From assembly GCA_963971425.1 (NCBI GenBank), contig OZ020517.1, positions 24,562,462-24,626,461 on the forward strand: a DNA stretch of 64,000 nucleotides, read 5' to 3'. The position numbers and the translations under genes are program-made. The stretch comes from Bryoerythrophyllum caledonicum (Eukaryota > Streptophyta > Bryopsida > Pottiales > Pottiaceae). The notes beneath the pieces are model-generated. The model had not been told where the DNA came from and ran no database searches. It worked only from the letters and a program-made list of their open reading frames with translations. Of this stretch, positions 47,276 through 60,871 are shown piece by piece (within the stretch, counting starts at the first letter, position 1; every line of letters starts with the position of its first letter).

Positions 47276-49752
47276 CTTGAAATTCTCCCATCGTCCTAAA
47301 AGGGTTAGCATGGATGATTTGATGGAGTCGATAGTTCTTTGTTTTCTCCCATAACCCTTTTCTTTCTAGTTTGCTTCCCCACGTTGCGTTTTGGACGAGT
47401 AGATACAATTGATGTATCATTGCCCATGTGCATGCCCCTTCAGTGAGTGCAAGGTACGACATGGACCGGTAACAACTTAGTTTTGAAGGTATATCACAGT
47501 TTTGATGGTACTACTTCAAAGTTGGGTCTACATCCGTTACACACTCAGTCAGAGTCAAGACAGTAGCATATCATCACCTGATTCCAGTTCCTTCAATAAC
47601 GTGGCAGGATAATGTAGAGTACAACATCATATGATGTTATTGTGAATGGTATTTAGTATAAAATGGTCTACATTAGAACTGAAAATATAACTCAGTGAAT
47701 CCAGGAGATTCTCGCATTCAGGCTGGTACTATTCCCTATTCTGTCCTTAAGTGAATACTGTATCTACACATACAGTACTATGTTTGGAAGTTAGTGATGC
47801 AGGAAGGAGCAGAAATAGTAGGCCCCAAACCCACGCCACCGCCCCCTCCCGCGAACTGCCCGCCATTTTGTCACGTTTTTACCGGGGGGCTTACAATCAC
47901 GTGGTCTGCAGTAGTTGCGAGCCGGCAAACACCGTGCCATATGCCGTGTGCTGCCAAATCCCACTCCAACGAAAACTTTGAACGAAAACTCTAACGGAAA
48001 CTCACTAAACTGGGCACTGAAACTTTGAAAACCATTGTAGTGAGCCGGAGGACAGGTGACCGTTGCCCACCAACGCCCTCAAACACTCTACTCGTTCTGT
48101 GAGTCCCTTTAACCATAGAGGTGCACTTCATAGGGGGGCTTTTGTAGAGTGCCCTCGTTCTTGCCCTCATCGTCATTGTTCACTTGTTCTTGTCACTCAT
48201 TGGCCCAAAGAGAATTCGAGGGCAGAATTTCGAGGACTAGTGGGGCAAGCACCTGCAACTCCCTCATGTAGCCCAAAAATAGCCCCTCTAAAAGGCCTTC
48301 ACAGTGGCCTCAAATCCACATCAACAGATTCTAAATTAGCTGAAATTACTTAAAAAGCTACAAGTCGAACGGTGGTAGCTACTAGTACACTTTGAAAAAA
48401 TGAGGAAAATATTGGAGTTTAGCGAGAATGCTGACCAACATCATAAGTATTTAACCACCTTCAGAGATGATTTATCACGGATATTACAGGGTTTCATCTA
48501 GGTATCTCCCCATATTACATGCTAGAAGAGCTTACCTAACTCCTTCAAAGCGCAGGTTGTAGCATTCCTGCCAATTTCCAGAAATTGATTGTGATATTGC
48601 TGACACAACTGCTGGGCATGCTCAAACTCCCCGTGCCACAACTCGTCCCACTGCATGTTCAAACCGCCGAAAAGTACTGTACATCTCCACCGGGCCCGGC
48701 ATGCCCATGGACTCAGACTGTACACCAACGGTGGTGCCATCGGGGAACGAGAACGTCAGAACTGGAGACGAGAATGGACGAAGTAGGGACGACGACAGAC
48801 GAAAGCGAAGCGAGTGTGGACGATGGAGGGACGAAAGAGAAGCGAAGGTGGACGAAGGAGGGACGAAAGAGAAGCGAAGGTGGACGAAGGAGGGACGAAA
48901 GAGAAGCGAGGGTGGACGATGGAGGGACGAAGAGGCGGTGAGGAAGGAAAATGGGAGACGGAGGAGGGAAGCGGGGACGGACGATGAAGTTTGTTGGGCT
49001 AAAAAGGGTGGAGTTGTCGATGCAGCAGCCTGGGATTGCTACACTCGCGGAGAGCCCTGCATGTGAGCTCGGAGACGAACCAGGAGAGCATGGCAGAACC
49101 AGGTCCGGATCCACAAGCAATGCGGCGACTCTGCGAGAGCATTCATTCCAGAGACCTGGAGGTCAGAGGCCAGCCGTCAGGCAGAGTGTGAAGGTGCGAG
49201 TGAACAACAAGCCTGGCCTCCTCCGGCGCTGTCTCGGGCGGCGTGGAGAACTCCTCATTGCAAAAGGTAGCATTGTGTCTCGTAATGTGATTCGATTTAG
49301 CTCGAGAGCGGTGTGGTGTAGCATTGCTTGTTCTGAATGTGAGGTTGAATCATACTATGCTGGTATTGTTTGTGCATGTCAAGGCGCGAACTGGTGGCTG
49401 CTAGTCCTTGCATTTTGAGGTGTTGGCGATGCAGTAGGTTTCTGTGATCTTCTGTGCGCTGTGTTTGGATACTGGTTTTCGGATCACGTACTGGGTATTG
49501 TTTTGTGTACAGTGAGTGGTTTAGGAATGTGATGTTTCCGTTGGAGCGGTGTTTCCGTACACTGAACCGCGCATTGAGTGTTCTAGTTAGGGGGAGGTAT
49601 TGATGATACTAGGTTAAGCTGTAGCTTATTGTATTCGAAACCGATTGCTGTTGTGATGAAGGAATGCGCCACCAGGTTGAGGGGCTCCATCGAGAGGCTC
49701 TCCTGATCTGAATCGGATTTGGGCACCGCCGGCAGAGTCGAGTTGTGAAGGT
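47276..49752. other. Intergenic region with a 32-bp tandem repeat
   Basis: No protein family is recognised. At 48798-48930 a 32-bp unit (core gacgaaagagaagcga, then ggtggacgaaggagg) repeats at 48798, 48830, 48862, 48894 and partly 48926. Its period is not a multiple of three, so open frames across it are fortuitous. The region just before 49753 should hold the promoter of the proline-rich protein gene. Confidence 0.5.
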
Positions 49753-50631
49753 ATGGCGAGGTCTTCTTCTTCTTCACCGAGTATCATGGGTGCAGCTGTT
49801 TGCTTCGTCTTCGTCGTGCTGCTCGCGTCCTCTGTCGCCGTCTTCGCCACCGATGGGCCATGCTACGGCTCGCGACGGTGCCTCCTGCAACTCATCGCCC
49901 CAGCTCCAGCCCCCGTTTTGTTACCGCCGGCGGCCGCTCCTACCGTTCTTCCCCCACCAGTCGCCGCTCCAACGCTCTTAATCCCTCCAGTCGCCGCTCC
50001 TCCTGCCCTTCTCCCACCACTTGCTGCTCCTCCCGTTCTTCCCCCTCCAGTTGCTGCACCAGCTCCTGTCTTGCTCCCTCCAGTTGCTGCCCCTGTTCTG
50101 CTCCCACCTGCTCCGGCGTTGCTTCCACCTGCTCCGACGTTGCTTCCACCTGCTCCGGCTCTGCTTCCACCTGCTCCGGCTCTGCTTCCACCTGCTCCGG
50201 CTCTGCTTCCACCAGCACCGGCTTTGCTCCCCCCTGCTCCGGCTTTGCTTCCGCCTGCTCCTGCTCTTCTCCCCCCTGCTCTTCCGCCATCGCCGGTGCC
50301 TCCCGCGCCTGCTCCGGCTTCTGCATCTCCGACTCCTCCCCCTCCTTCTCCCCCTCCTTCATCTCCTCCCCCTCCTTCGTCCCCTCCTCCTCGACCACCG
50401 CCTTCTTCTTCCCCCCCTCCTCCTTCCCCTCCTCCTCCCGCAACAGCTGCGCCTGCCACAGGCTCTTCCGAGTCCTCCAACAAGCAGACCATCAGGGTTG
50501 TGGTCGGCACCGCCGTGGCCGCCGCCCTGGCGTTCCTCATCATCCTGCTCTTCATCGTGTGCTACAAGCCGCAATGGATCCCGTGCTTCCGGGACAACAG
50601 GCAACGCGATTCGCAGTACAGCCACTTCTAA
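49753..50631 (+). CDS. Proline-rich extensin-like single-pass membrane protein
   Basis: A single-exon 292-residue protein. Residues 1-33 form a signal peptide (hydrophobic AAVCFVFVVLLASSVAVFA), followed by a short Cys-containing segment. A Pro/Ala/Leu region contains about nine tandem LLPPAPA units (about 115-178). An S-P-P-P-rich extensin/pherophorin-like stretch (about 185-235) follows, then one membrane helix (about 247-270, ending FIVCY) and a short basic cytosolic tail ending YSHF. Ala-Pro and Ser-Pro motifs suggest hydroxyproline-linked arabinogalactan or extensin glycosylation at the cell wall side. No kinase domain follows, unlike PERK proteins. It may be a cell wall-plasma membrane linker; function is inferred from composition only. 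The overlapping long frames on both strands are shadows of its GC-rich repeats. Confidence 0.8.
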   Translation: MARSSSSSPSIMGAAVCFVFVVLLASSVAVFATDGPCYGSRRCLLQLIAPAPAPVLLPPAAAPTVLPPPVAAPTLLIPPVAAPPALLPPLAAPPVLPPPVAAPAPVLLPPVAAPVLLPPAPALLPPAPTLLPPAPALLPPAPALLPPAPALLPPAPALLPPAPALLPPAPALLPPALPPSPVPPAPAPASASPTPPPPSPPPSSPPPPSSPPPRPPPSSSPPPPSPPPPATAAPATGSSESSNKQTIRVVVGTAVAAALAFLIILLFIVCYKPQWIPCFRDNRQRDSQYSHF

Positions 50632-53530
50632 GCTTGAGAACAGTCAGCCTCAGTAGTATGAAACTCTCCAGCGTTTTTCTAGTGACAAAACTACGGTTTG
50701 AGATGGTACTATTGATAGTCTAGCTAGGAGATGTTCTTTCCACGGATTGAGACCTTTGATAGGAATTCGAGCGTTTTGTGACGCTGGGATTCTTTTGAGT
50801 TTGAGATAGCTAGCTGCCATGATATTCCTGGCGAACTTTTGAATGCAATAGTCTTGGATTTTGCCTTCTATTAGGTGCCTCAAATCCGTAACTCTTTGGA
50901 GCTTCTGTAGACCACTTATGTAGATGGATTCAGCACAGCGACGCTGCTGTCATTAGTGCCCCACTTCATTTGAAATAGACGATTTTCGAACCTCAATTAC
51001 ATCTATTTATCTACATTCTTGTTGCTTCTAATTATACTTTTTGGTTAGCATTATGGATTAATCACAAGTGGCTGTATGCTAGATTACCACTGCATCGAGG
51101 TAGCTCATTGCTTTGACAATTCCGGGTTAGTTGATGTTGCAGGTGACAGGTCCAGGAACCTCTTGTGCAAAGGCTAACGAAAGAATTTATGCTCTCCACT
51201 TGCATTAGTCGGTATCCGAATTTGTCACTTGTGTTGGTGTCGGTAATCGAAATTGTGGTGTTCATGTCGGTAATGTGAGTGTGCTTGTGCATTTTGAGAT
51301 TTGTGTAGACTGGTTGAGTGAATATCTTCAGCCATAGCTGGAAGGATATTATTGTTAAAATCATACTTCTTTATTGAATGGATAAATAGCTACTGTATAT
51401 TGAATGGATATATAATTCCATTTTGAAGGATTTTAAATTTTCACTAGGCATGTTTAGATCTAAGGTGTTGAATACAAACCTTGGCATGGTTTACGGCTTC
51501 CTGCATGTAGAGGGAAACTATTTCTCACTTCAATTAATTATTCGGCATGGAGGTGCCAAATTAGAGGTTCACCTACGGTACTTTATTTTTTCATGTTCCA
51601 CACTACCAAAGGTCTTAAATCAATCTTTGCAATGGTGTACATGATAGTTATGTGAAAATCCATCAAAATCTGTGATTTGTCTGGAGAAATGGTTTTATCT
51701 TTCGTACTCAGCCCCATTAGGGTGAGAAAAACTTCACTTTCTCTTGAAGTGAAATTTTTGCATCTTCAGATTTTATTTTATTTTTTGCATTCTCAAGGAT
51801 AATTATATCAGCCACTAAAGTGTATCCATTATTCAAAAAATCATCAAGATTTTCACCTTTTGAATTGGAGTTCATTAGAAACCAAGGTTATATTGTTCAA
51901 TGGTTAACCTTGGACCTCTTTCTATTACAAGATCCTTTTAGATAGAAACACCATGTTTCGTGAAAAGTGCACATACACACGTGCATTTTCTTTGGATCAA
52001 GAAATAATCTTAGGTAATTAATAAATATCTACATACATGTTATATGCAAGATTAGTGGATTTGGGCACGTTATATGTGCACAATTATACTTTTTAATATT
52101 TAAAGCCCATCTTTTGTTTTGATAATATATTATGATTTCTATAGTATTATTATATTATTTTTATGTATAGATGGTTTACGAGAAGCAATTAGTACAATCG
52201 CAAGCGCCTCGCTTTATCTAAGTTTGTAAAATCATTAACTATTCAGAAATGGAACATTTTTCTCATTTTGAAGCTGGCCAACAAATATCTTGATGGCCAA
52301 CCTTCCAAAAGACCTTCCATTAACTTTAAAAAGTTTAATTTTTCAAAGTCATCATCAACATTATTACTTGAAATACAAAATTTGTAGATTAGGGGATATA
52401 GCTTATTTTCAATTTAATCAATATCACTTAGGTCCTTCAATTCAATTCAATAATTTTGCAACAAATTTTATAATTCCATATTCAAAGTTTACAACTTAGG
52501 GGAATTAGACTTAAGCTCGACCCCCTCCCTCTCCTTGAAAATCCAACTCTCATACTCTACCACATTAAGGTTCAATGGTGTTGCACCAAAGTCCATTGCC
52601 CCAAGTTTAAAATTTACAAGCTGGGGGGGAAGGCTTAAGCCTGACCTCCCTTTCCTTTCTAAGAATCCAACTCTCCTATTCTACCACATCAAAATATAAT
52701 GGTTTTGCAACAAATTTTGTAGCTCCAAATTCAATGTTTTCAAATTGAGGAGGAGGAGAAGATAGGAATAAGCCTGACCTCCGCTTCTTGAAAATCCAAC
52801 TTTGGAGGAGAGCAAAGACATCTTTGCTAATTCTAAACATGCTTATATACATCCTAGTGGACTAGCTGCTCACAAATCATGTTTCTTCACTTCCTCAACA
52901 CAAGATTACTTATGAAAATATTGTGTATGATAATGAAAATGAGATGCAACTATGATAGATAGTTGCTCAAGTCATTTGTTACCTCATGAATAGAAGCAAG
53001 TAAAACACGCAATTAAGCAATTATGCAGTTGGCCATATAAAAGTGCACTTGGGTACAACGGCGGCCATTGCGAACAAAAGTGGCAAAATTGAAAAATATA
53101 TATATATATCAAAGGAAAAAAATGTTTTCCAAAGGAAAAAAAATTGAGCTTCTGCAACAATATTACGTACAATCATGGTTGTTCATATTGGAAGCGATTT
53201 TTTGGCATTTTCAACTAATTTGTGGTGGCCCCTCGTTAATACTAGATAAATATATATTTAATATAGTTTCACAATATTTCAAAGATAGATTTGAAAGATT
53301 GTAGTATATAAACAGGCGTAATTACAAAAAAAATACTATATGCAAGGGTTGGCAGTTGATTAAAAGATATTCTACGTAGTACATAATGCATACAATGGTG
53401 GAAACTAAATATATGTGCTTCAACAATTGGACTTAGCTCCAATAGTAAACACAGCTTCACTCTAAAGGATTAATGACATAACGTCTTACATCACCCTTAG
53501 AATATACTACTCTTACACATACAAAAAGAA
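50632..53530. other. AT-rich intergenic region with a diverged ~125-bp tandem repeat
   Basis: No gene is recognised. Between about 52455 and 52805 three diverged units of about 125 bp share the landmarks gcaacaaatttt, acttaagc.tgacc, and gaaaatccaactct (units begin near 52487, 52612 and 52735). The rest is AT-rich, with short A and TA runs near 53090. Confidence 0.5.
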
Positions 53531-53535
53531 GAATA

Positions 53536-53562
53536 ACGCCGGTCTCCGAAGGAGGCCGGCGT
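53536..53562 (-). repeat. 3' terminal hairpin of LINE copy 2
   Basis: The sense strand forms a 12-bp stem with one mismatch and a 3-nt loop (ACGCCGGCCTCC TTC GGAGACCGGCGT read as separate arms). It matches the position and outer pairs of the copy 1 hairpin. Confidence 0.75.
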
Positions 53563-53806
53563 GAATAAAGTGTCTGTTCGTTCCACTACTAAGACCATGC
53601 CCACTGGACAAGGAAATAGTAAGCTGGAACTACTTCCCTCTCTCGAGGGTAGACACTATGTAACAAGAAGCCAAGGAGCCACAAAACAATCAACCGACCA
53701 ACAAATCACAACCCAAGCGACTAGCCAACGAACCAACCATAAACCAAGCAAGTAGTCAAAAACCTCAAAACAAGCACGTCATGATAAATCAAGGTTGGGG
53801 AGGAAT
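53563..53806 (-). other. 3' untranslated region of LINE copy 2
   Basis: The first 110 bp next to the hairpin match copy 1; the remainder, adjoining the ORF2 stop, has diverged. Confidence 0.75.
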
Positions 53807-55801
53807 TTAAGGGGGGTCCCGTGTATCTGGGAGGACTTGATTGTTTTCGATTTTGCGTTTATGCAGGAGAATGGACATGGCATATTGAATAGCAATGGTG
53901 TTAATGTTTTTAAAGGAGGTTTTAATTGTTTCAATGGGTATCTTGAAGTTATCTTCTAGAGATTTCATAGATGGGGTAAAGGTGGTGGCACGAGCGCCGG
54001 AAGTGATTACAATAAGGGGGTCGACATTCCATCCGAGGGCGATGATGTCGTCAATAAGGGGTTGGTATTTATCTATTTTATTTTGGATTGTTTCCGGGGA
54101 AAATCTGTCATTGCAATATGTGAACTCAATGAATTGAATGGTGTATTCTTGGTTGATGTTATTGGGTGGTGGGTCATTATATGGTAAACCTTTAACGCAA
54201 AGGATGTCCGGTTTTAGCCGAGCGTTACACTGACATCTTTGGGTCATACATGAGCATGGGAGTAGCCAAGGGGGGACCGTATTTTCTTGTGGATTATTAT
54301 TAAAAGTGCCGGCGTTCATTAATATGAAACATCTCGATTTATTGTAGGATGTAATTAGTTTTCGGACTTCCCATACCGCTTTATTGTGTCTTTTAACAAT
54401 TAAAGAGTGAATGTGGTGGTTTTGGCATTTGAGTAGAACATGAAGCCATGTGTCGGGGTCCGTTGAGGGGCATATGGGACATGTTATGGATGGGAAACTC
54501 TCTGTTCCAAAGAAGAGTTGTTTGCGAGCGTTTCCCATATACTGGCCAGTACGGAATTTGATGAGGCATGTTATTTGTGAGTCTGAGATGATGGGGTTTT
54601 TCCAAAAGTTTGTAGAGAGTTCATTGTCTATGTCGTTATTGTTAGTCCATTTATCTATGTTAGGAATATTTTCTGAGATTGTGTCAAGGTTGTTGTAGAG
54701 GTCTTGTTTCTTGAGATATTTGCCCAAAAATCTAATTGGGCCTTTGTCGGGGGTATCTTCTTTGGAAGGCCAATCTTCTTTTTGAAAGTAGTATGGGGTG
54801 GCATGGGCGTGTTCGTGCGGGTCTTTGGCATTTTTGTGTGTTTTTTCTCGGCCTTCTTTTGCAAGTTTGTCTGCTTGTTCGTTGCCATCAATGTTGGCAT
54901 GGGCTTTGACTTTGTGAAGGGTTGTGATTTGTGTGCGGTTTTGTAACATTTGTACCATTGATGTTAGTATGGTTTGGTCGGGGTGACTGTTGTGAAGGGT
55001 AGGGTGTGTTATTTGAGTGTTCAGCAGGTAGAGTGCATTTATACAATCGGTGAATATATGTGCAGGTTCATTTTTGTATTTTGTTGTGATGATTTGTAGT
55101 GTTTTGTGAATGGCCATAAGTTCTGCTCTGAGGATATTTTGTAGTCCATGGAGTCTTTTGGCTAGTTTAATTTCTTTGGTAGAATTATATATGCCATATC
55201 CAGCTTTTTCTCTGCGCCAAGAGCCCGGGCTAATTTGTTCCGGTGGTTTAAAGGAGCCGTCGGTGTAATAACTGTGTGCGGGGTTAAATTTTGGTGTGGT
55301 ATGAGTTGGGTAGTCTGGGAGGGAGGGAGGTATGACGGAGTAGTTTAATGTGTTGTTGATATAGTTTAATTTTGACCAATTTTTGCTTTTGTTTACGGGG
55401 GTTTGTATGGGTGTTGGTTGGGCCGGTTTTGTGTATGGTCTTTGTATATCTAGATTGTCTGTTATGGAGGTAAGTTCCGCAAGTTGTTCTAGAGAGCCAA
55501 TGGTTTGATTTTGATGATGGACGCATAGTATTTGTAATGTAGATGGTTCAGTTCGGGGTTTTTTTAGCTCGGGTGGAATATTAGGTTCTATGTATGTTAT
55601 TGTGTCTGCTTCGAATACTGCGATGATGTGGGAATCTGGGAATGGATTTGAATGTTGGTTGTTGTTTTGGTACCAATTGTTGTTCGGTGTGACGATGATT
55701 GTTTTTGTGTTATTTGGATCGTGTTTGGCGGCAAGTCTAGCCCAATGTATGGCTTGTTCCATGTCTTTCTCGTTGTGGGGGTGAGCTATGCCATTTCCGA
55801 T
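53807..55801 (-). pseudogene. LINE copy 2 ORF2, 3' part: RNase H, CCHC finger, restriction-like endonuclease
   Basis: This frame is continuous with the upstream ORF2 except for one TGA at 55802-55804, where copy 1 has Trp (TGG). It carries RNase H (YYTDGS, RAELMAI, HIFTDC, GNEQADKLA), the CCHC finger (CPICPSTDPDTWLHVLLKC), and the C-terminal RLKPD…QFIEF…KIDKY module with the same spacing as copy 1. All key residues are kept, so the block decayed only through the stop upstream. If the first half is translated alone it would lack RNase H and the second endonuclease. Confidence 0.9.
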
Positions 55802-58800
55802 TCATTTGTGGTCAAAGGCCTTGCCTAGGGATCCAAATATTTTGTCTCTTTCGTAAGGTGAGTAGAATTTATTTAGTTTGGTAGGACATGTGATCGGGGA
55901 GGAAAAGTATGAGTGCTCGATGTTAAAGGATGAGAATAGTGAGTCTAAGATGGGGGTGGGTATTGTGTATTGTGCATTTTTGAGGGGGTCAGTTTTTGGT
56001 ATTCGATATTTATACCTTTGGTAAAGCCAGATTATTTCGGTTTCAAAAGGTTGGGTTGTTGGTTCAATGTTTGTAGGGGTTTGGAATTTTGTATGATATT
56101 GTTTCCATAACCATTGGAGCCTGGTAATGGGTATGGTGTGTAAATGTCGGCCGTTTTCTTCGTATAGATGTGCTTGATTGTTATCTATTTGAATTGTGTT
56201 TGAGGATGTAAGGATATCATTTTCGGGGTTGCATTCTGTTGTGTAGATGTTTAAGAGTGGAATAATTATGGGTGGTGTTACGGATCTTGAGTCTGGGAAT
56301 TGTTCTTGGGGGTGATGGGCTAGGATGATATCCGCGTATGTTTTGTTTTGAATTTTTTGGTAGTATTGTTTCAATTTTTCGGTGTTATGTGTGGAGGTAT
56401 TGGTATCGTGTCGTGGGAAAAGGTCTCTTTGGGGGAGCCATTTATTATATGTATTATCATTGTGTTGCCATTGGCATAGATATTTTGTGTAGGTATTTTG
56501 TATGTTGTTTGTGTCTGTGTGTTGGATATGTTTATGGTGTATGATGTTATTAATGGGATATGTGGTAGGGTTTTTGGGGATGTATGTTGGGGGGTGGGGG
56601 CGGGGGTGATATGTATGTGGGGGGTTAGCGGGATTGATTGGTGTGGGGATATTTTTTGGGTTGATGTTATTGTTGAGGGTGATGAATGAATCTTTAAGTA
56701 TATGAGAGTATAAATGTATGTTACAAGGAATACGACATATATTGGGGCATGTTTGGTGGAAAAATAGTTGTTTAGCAATATTTAAGGCACTTTTTAATAG
56801 TTTGGATGGGGTGAAGTGGTAGGTTTTGAAGTCCTCGTTGTTCATGATATGTGTGCCGTTGGGTAACGTAATTTGTGCTAATTCAAAAATATTTTTTGAG
56901 AGGAGTTTTTGTAGAAGCTTTGGGGAGAGTTGGGCATTGAGTGTGTTGTGGTTTAGTGTTTCTTGTCGCCATAGTGTTTCAAGTGTTGTAGGATTAATGA
57001 GGAAGTTTGGGAGTGTGCTTTTAAGGTGGACTTTGGCTATATGTTTTAATAAGAAGAATGTCCGTGTTATTGGTGATCTTATACAGTCGCTTTTTTTAAT
57101 TCTGGGTATGTTTTCGGCGCCCCCGTATTGGGCGAGGATGTATTGAGTTAATCCATTATAAATTTTTCCAAGTCTACCTTTATCGTTTAAGGCATTTTGT
57201 AGTTGTTCTCCTATACATCGGAGATATGCGTTTTTTAGGGAGAAAGCTTCAAGACCAAATAGGTTATGTGGTAGTTGTGTTATTACGTTTGACATACATT
57301 TTGGTAGTCCACATATGGTTTTTTGTATGGCGATTATTTTTTGATCAAGTTTTTTGATGGCTGGCATAGAGTATGGTACCCCATAAAAACTGTATGCCAC
57401 ACCTGGGCGTAGTACGGTATCAACCATTTTTATTTTTTGTTTCATGGTGGCCGGACATGTTGTTAGTTCTTTGCATTGTTTGATGAGCTTTGTGGTTGTA
57501 GTGTGGATTTGGATTTTCCATTTTAGTGAGGGAACAAGATTTGTGCCTAGGTATAAGTATGGTTCGTTTTGGTGTAGTATAGGGATTGGTTGGTTGCGGT
57601 AGTTGATGTTAGAGGTTTGCATTAGGGCTTTGAAAGTAGTAGGGTTAAATTTAGATTTGTTTGGGCATCCGGTAGCGGCACATTTTGGAACTCCCACATC
57701 CATGCTAGCCCATTTACAATATCTATCAATTTTATGGAGTTGTATTTGGATTGATTTGATTTTGTTAGTTATGGTGGCTAGGTCATCTGCGTATGCGGCG
57801 GAGTTTATTGTGACTTGTGATGTGCCGAAAGTATATCCATTATTGCCTCTTTCTAGCCATCTAAGTAGTGGTTCTAAAAATATAATAAATAGGTATGGGC
57901 TGAGGGTGTCCCCTTGTATAGTTCCTCTTTGGATGGGTATAGGTTTTGTTTTCCCAAAGTGTTGGCCGATATAGCAAGTAGATGATTGGGAATAGATGTT
58001 TCCAACAAGTGTAGTTGCCTCTTTTGGGTAGCCAAGGTCTGACATTATTGCTAGAAGTCTGGCATGATCAATTGAGCCAAAGGCATTTTTGAAGTCCACG
58101 TATAGTATGTATATATCTTGGTTAGTAAATTTTGCGTCTTCTAATGCGGCTATTATGGTTTGTATTTGCCGTGCGGTACTTCTCTCCGCTCTAAATCCTT
58201 CTTGACTATCATGTAGGATTTTGAATTTTTCGCCGTATGAGGATAGTATGTGGGTGAGTGTACTGGTAAAAAGCTTATATATTGTGTTAGCTAGTGCAAT
58301 TGGTCTATGATTGGGTAGCATGGATGGATCGCCTTTTTTGTATAGTAGAATTGTTGTACTTGTTTTCCATGTATTTGGTATTTGTTTTTGTTTATAGCAG
58401 TGAGAAAAGAATAGGAATAGTAGTTTATGAAATCTTGGAGGCATGTTTTTGAGTATTGAGTTTGGTATGCGGTCTGGGCCTGGGGCTTTATTATTTCCAA
58501 GATTTTGGAGGCATGTGTCGTATGTGGCTCTGTTGAGGTATTTATGTAGTGGAATTTCTGGTTCGCCCCGTTTGTCAAGGGTATATCCGTCCAGGTCGTG
58601 CCAAGGGTATTGGCGTATTGCACATGTGCATTCTATTGTATGTTGTGGCTGGTAATTACATGTTGGTACTGTTGGTCTATTGGTTTTTGTTTGTTGGTTG
58701 AATATTTCATTCGCAATGTCTTCGGGGTTAGTTAGAATATTATTATATTGATCTTTGATACAATCCATTGGTGGGGATTCAAGGTTTTTAAAGACTTTTT

Positions 58801-60841
58801 TGTTAATTTTTTTGGGGCTGATTTCGTATAGTTGTCTGTATTTTGAGATGGCTTTTTTAATGTTTTCTTTTGTGTATTTTGTGATTATTTTCCGGGCTTG
58901 TATGTTGGCATTTTTTGCAATTATCGCGATATCTTTTATCCATGTATCGTGGGGAAGGTCCGGAGGCGGCGGGGTAGGGATTTGGATGTGTTGTATAGTT
59001 AGTAGTTCGTTGTGTATGGGGTGGTTACGCCATTGAGGGTTGTTTTTTACAATTCTAATGGTTTTACGTACGGTATGGTATGTGGTTAAGTGTTGTTTCC
59101 AAGTTTTAGAAAGTTTGCGGGGTAGATACCCGCCTTGTTGAGAGGTTCTGTTTGTCATTTGGGGTATTGGGTGTGCTCTACAAGTTTGTTCTAGTGTATC
59201 AGAGATTTTATTGATGAGTTTGTCTAGAGAGTGGCATGCTTCTTGCCATTGTGCTTGTGTTAATTGACTATTGATTTCAAGAGTGTTTATGAGGGAGTCT
59301 ATTTGTACGGTGTTTTCTTCGAAGAATTTTGTGTTGAATTTTTCTATGTTGGTTTTTGGGATGGGGTTGAATATGCATATAGTGTCTTTGTTTGGGATTG
59401 TAGGAGTTCTACTAATTAGTGTGTTATTTGGGATGTGCAGTTGTACGGGTGAGTGGTCCAAATTGAGAATAATATCTTTGTTTGTTGTGGAGGTGTATTG
59501 TGTGTTGTTGTTTGAATTTATATAGAAACCATCTATTAGACTCCAATCACTATAATTGTAGCCACCTTGTCTAGAGAATTGTGTATCGGTATTGATGTAA
59601 GTGAAGTTTAAGTTTTCTGTGAAGCGGCGCCATTGATAATCAATGTTTTGAGGGGGGGTGTGATGGTTTCCATTTTGGCGGCCAATTAGCGCTATGTCTC
59701 TATTGAAGTCTCCACATAATAGGTATGTATGATTGGGATGATTATTAATATGGGTTGTAATAGTGTTTTGTATATCTAAGAGAAATCTAGTATCTTCGGG
59801 ATGGGATGGCATATACATGTGAAAGATTAACCACGATTGTAGTGGGTGATTAGTGATTTTAATTATTTGAATGTATGGTGATATGTGCATTGGCGTAGGG
59901 ATTTTGTTGATGTTGCCGGGGAATGTATATTTTTTGTGTATTAATGTAAAGAGGCCACCGCGGCCCGGTGTGTATGGTCTCCTTTGTTGCATGCATCTTG
60001 TAAGTGCATGTGTATTGTTAAAGATGAGTTTATAGTCTTGAAATATATTTTGTATATATTTTGTAGATTTTGTGGCGGTTAGTTTTGTTTCTTGTATAAC
60101 TATAAGAGCCGGTGGTGTGTCTGTGTTTGCGACTAGAGTTTGTAAGCTAGGAAGGGCAGTGTTTAGTGAGGAGGCATTCCATGTGATTATGTATGTATTT
60201 TCTTGGTTTGGTCTAATGTTTTGATTTTGGTTTTGAGGAAGGATGTAGGGAAGAGGTGGGGGTGGGTGGGTGTATTCTGGTATAGGGTCTAGACATTTTA
60301 GTGATTCACTTATGAGGTTGTTGGGGAGGTAAGGGAATTTTAGTTTTATTATATCATTTGAGGGTGGTATGTCTTGACTATGTAAGAAGTCGTATAGTCT
60401 TTTATGTATTGAGTTCTCATGGTTTATAATATTTTGGTTGTCTACTAGGAATTCAGTATAGGGGTGTGGAGTGTAAATGTGTCGTTCTGGTGGGTTTTGT
60501 AAGGTTAGTAAGGTTTGTAGGAGTGTATTAGTCCATGTAATTGTGTTCCGATTTTGTGGATTTAGAAGTTGGTTACATTCATCTATGTTTGGATGAGTAG
60601 TGATTATTAGTGCATATAAGATGTGGGGTGGTGGATGCGTATTTTTTTGTTGTATGTATAGGGCAATGTTTGGGTGGGAAGTGTTGTGTATGTGGTGTAA
60701 TGTGTGTGTGTTTTTTAGGAGTGGTGCGAAGGGTTTTGCAATGTGTTCATATTCTGGTTGGAGTTTTATGGTATTAGGTATAAAGTAGATTTTGGCATTT
60801 TTCTTATGTGATGTAGGATGTCTTTTTAGTATATTGGGCAT

Positions 60842-60871
60842 GGGTCCCGGGTTGGTTTCAATGTCTCCTCC
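60842..60871 (-). other. 2A-like ribosome-skipping peptide in LINE copy 2
   Basis: Encodes GGDIETNPGP then Met, preceded by HKLLLLL, identical to copy 1. The downstream protein would start with the Pro of the NPG|P junction and continue PMPNILKRHP. Confidence 0.9.

Noticed and set aside
47271-47462. 63-codon minus frame resembling a fragment of a retroelement C-terminus
   Set aside because: Similarity is too vague to name a family.
48951-49418. 155-codon plus frame upstream of the proline-rich gene
   Set aside because: Part of it arises from the 32-bp tandem repeat, and no family or conserved motif is visible.
49863-50555. Gly-rich and Glu-rich frames overlapping the proline-rich gene
   Set aside because: They are alternative frames of the GC-rich proline repeat; the plus frame alone has a signal peptide, membrane helix and sensible ends.
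57770-57850. 81-bp segment absent from copy 1 as an intron
   Set aside because: It has no GT-AG ends on the sense strand and encodes the RT catalytic box.
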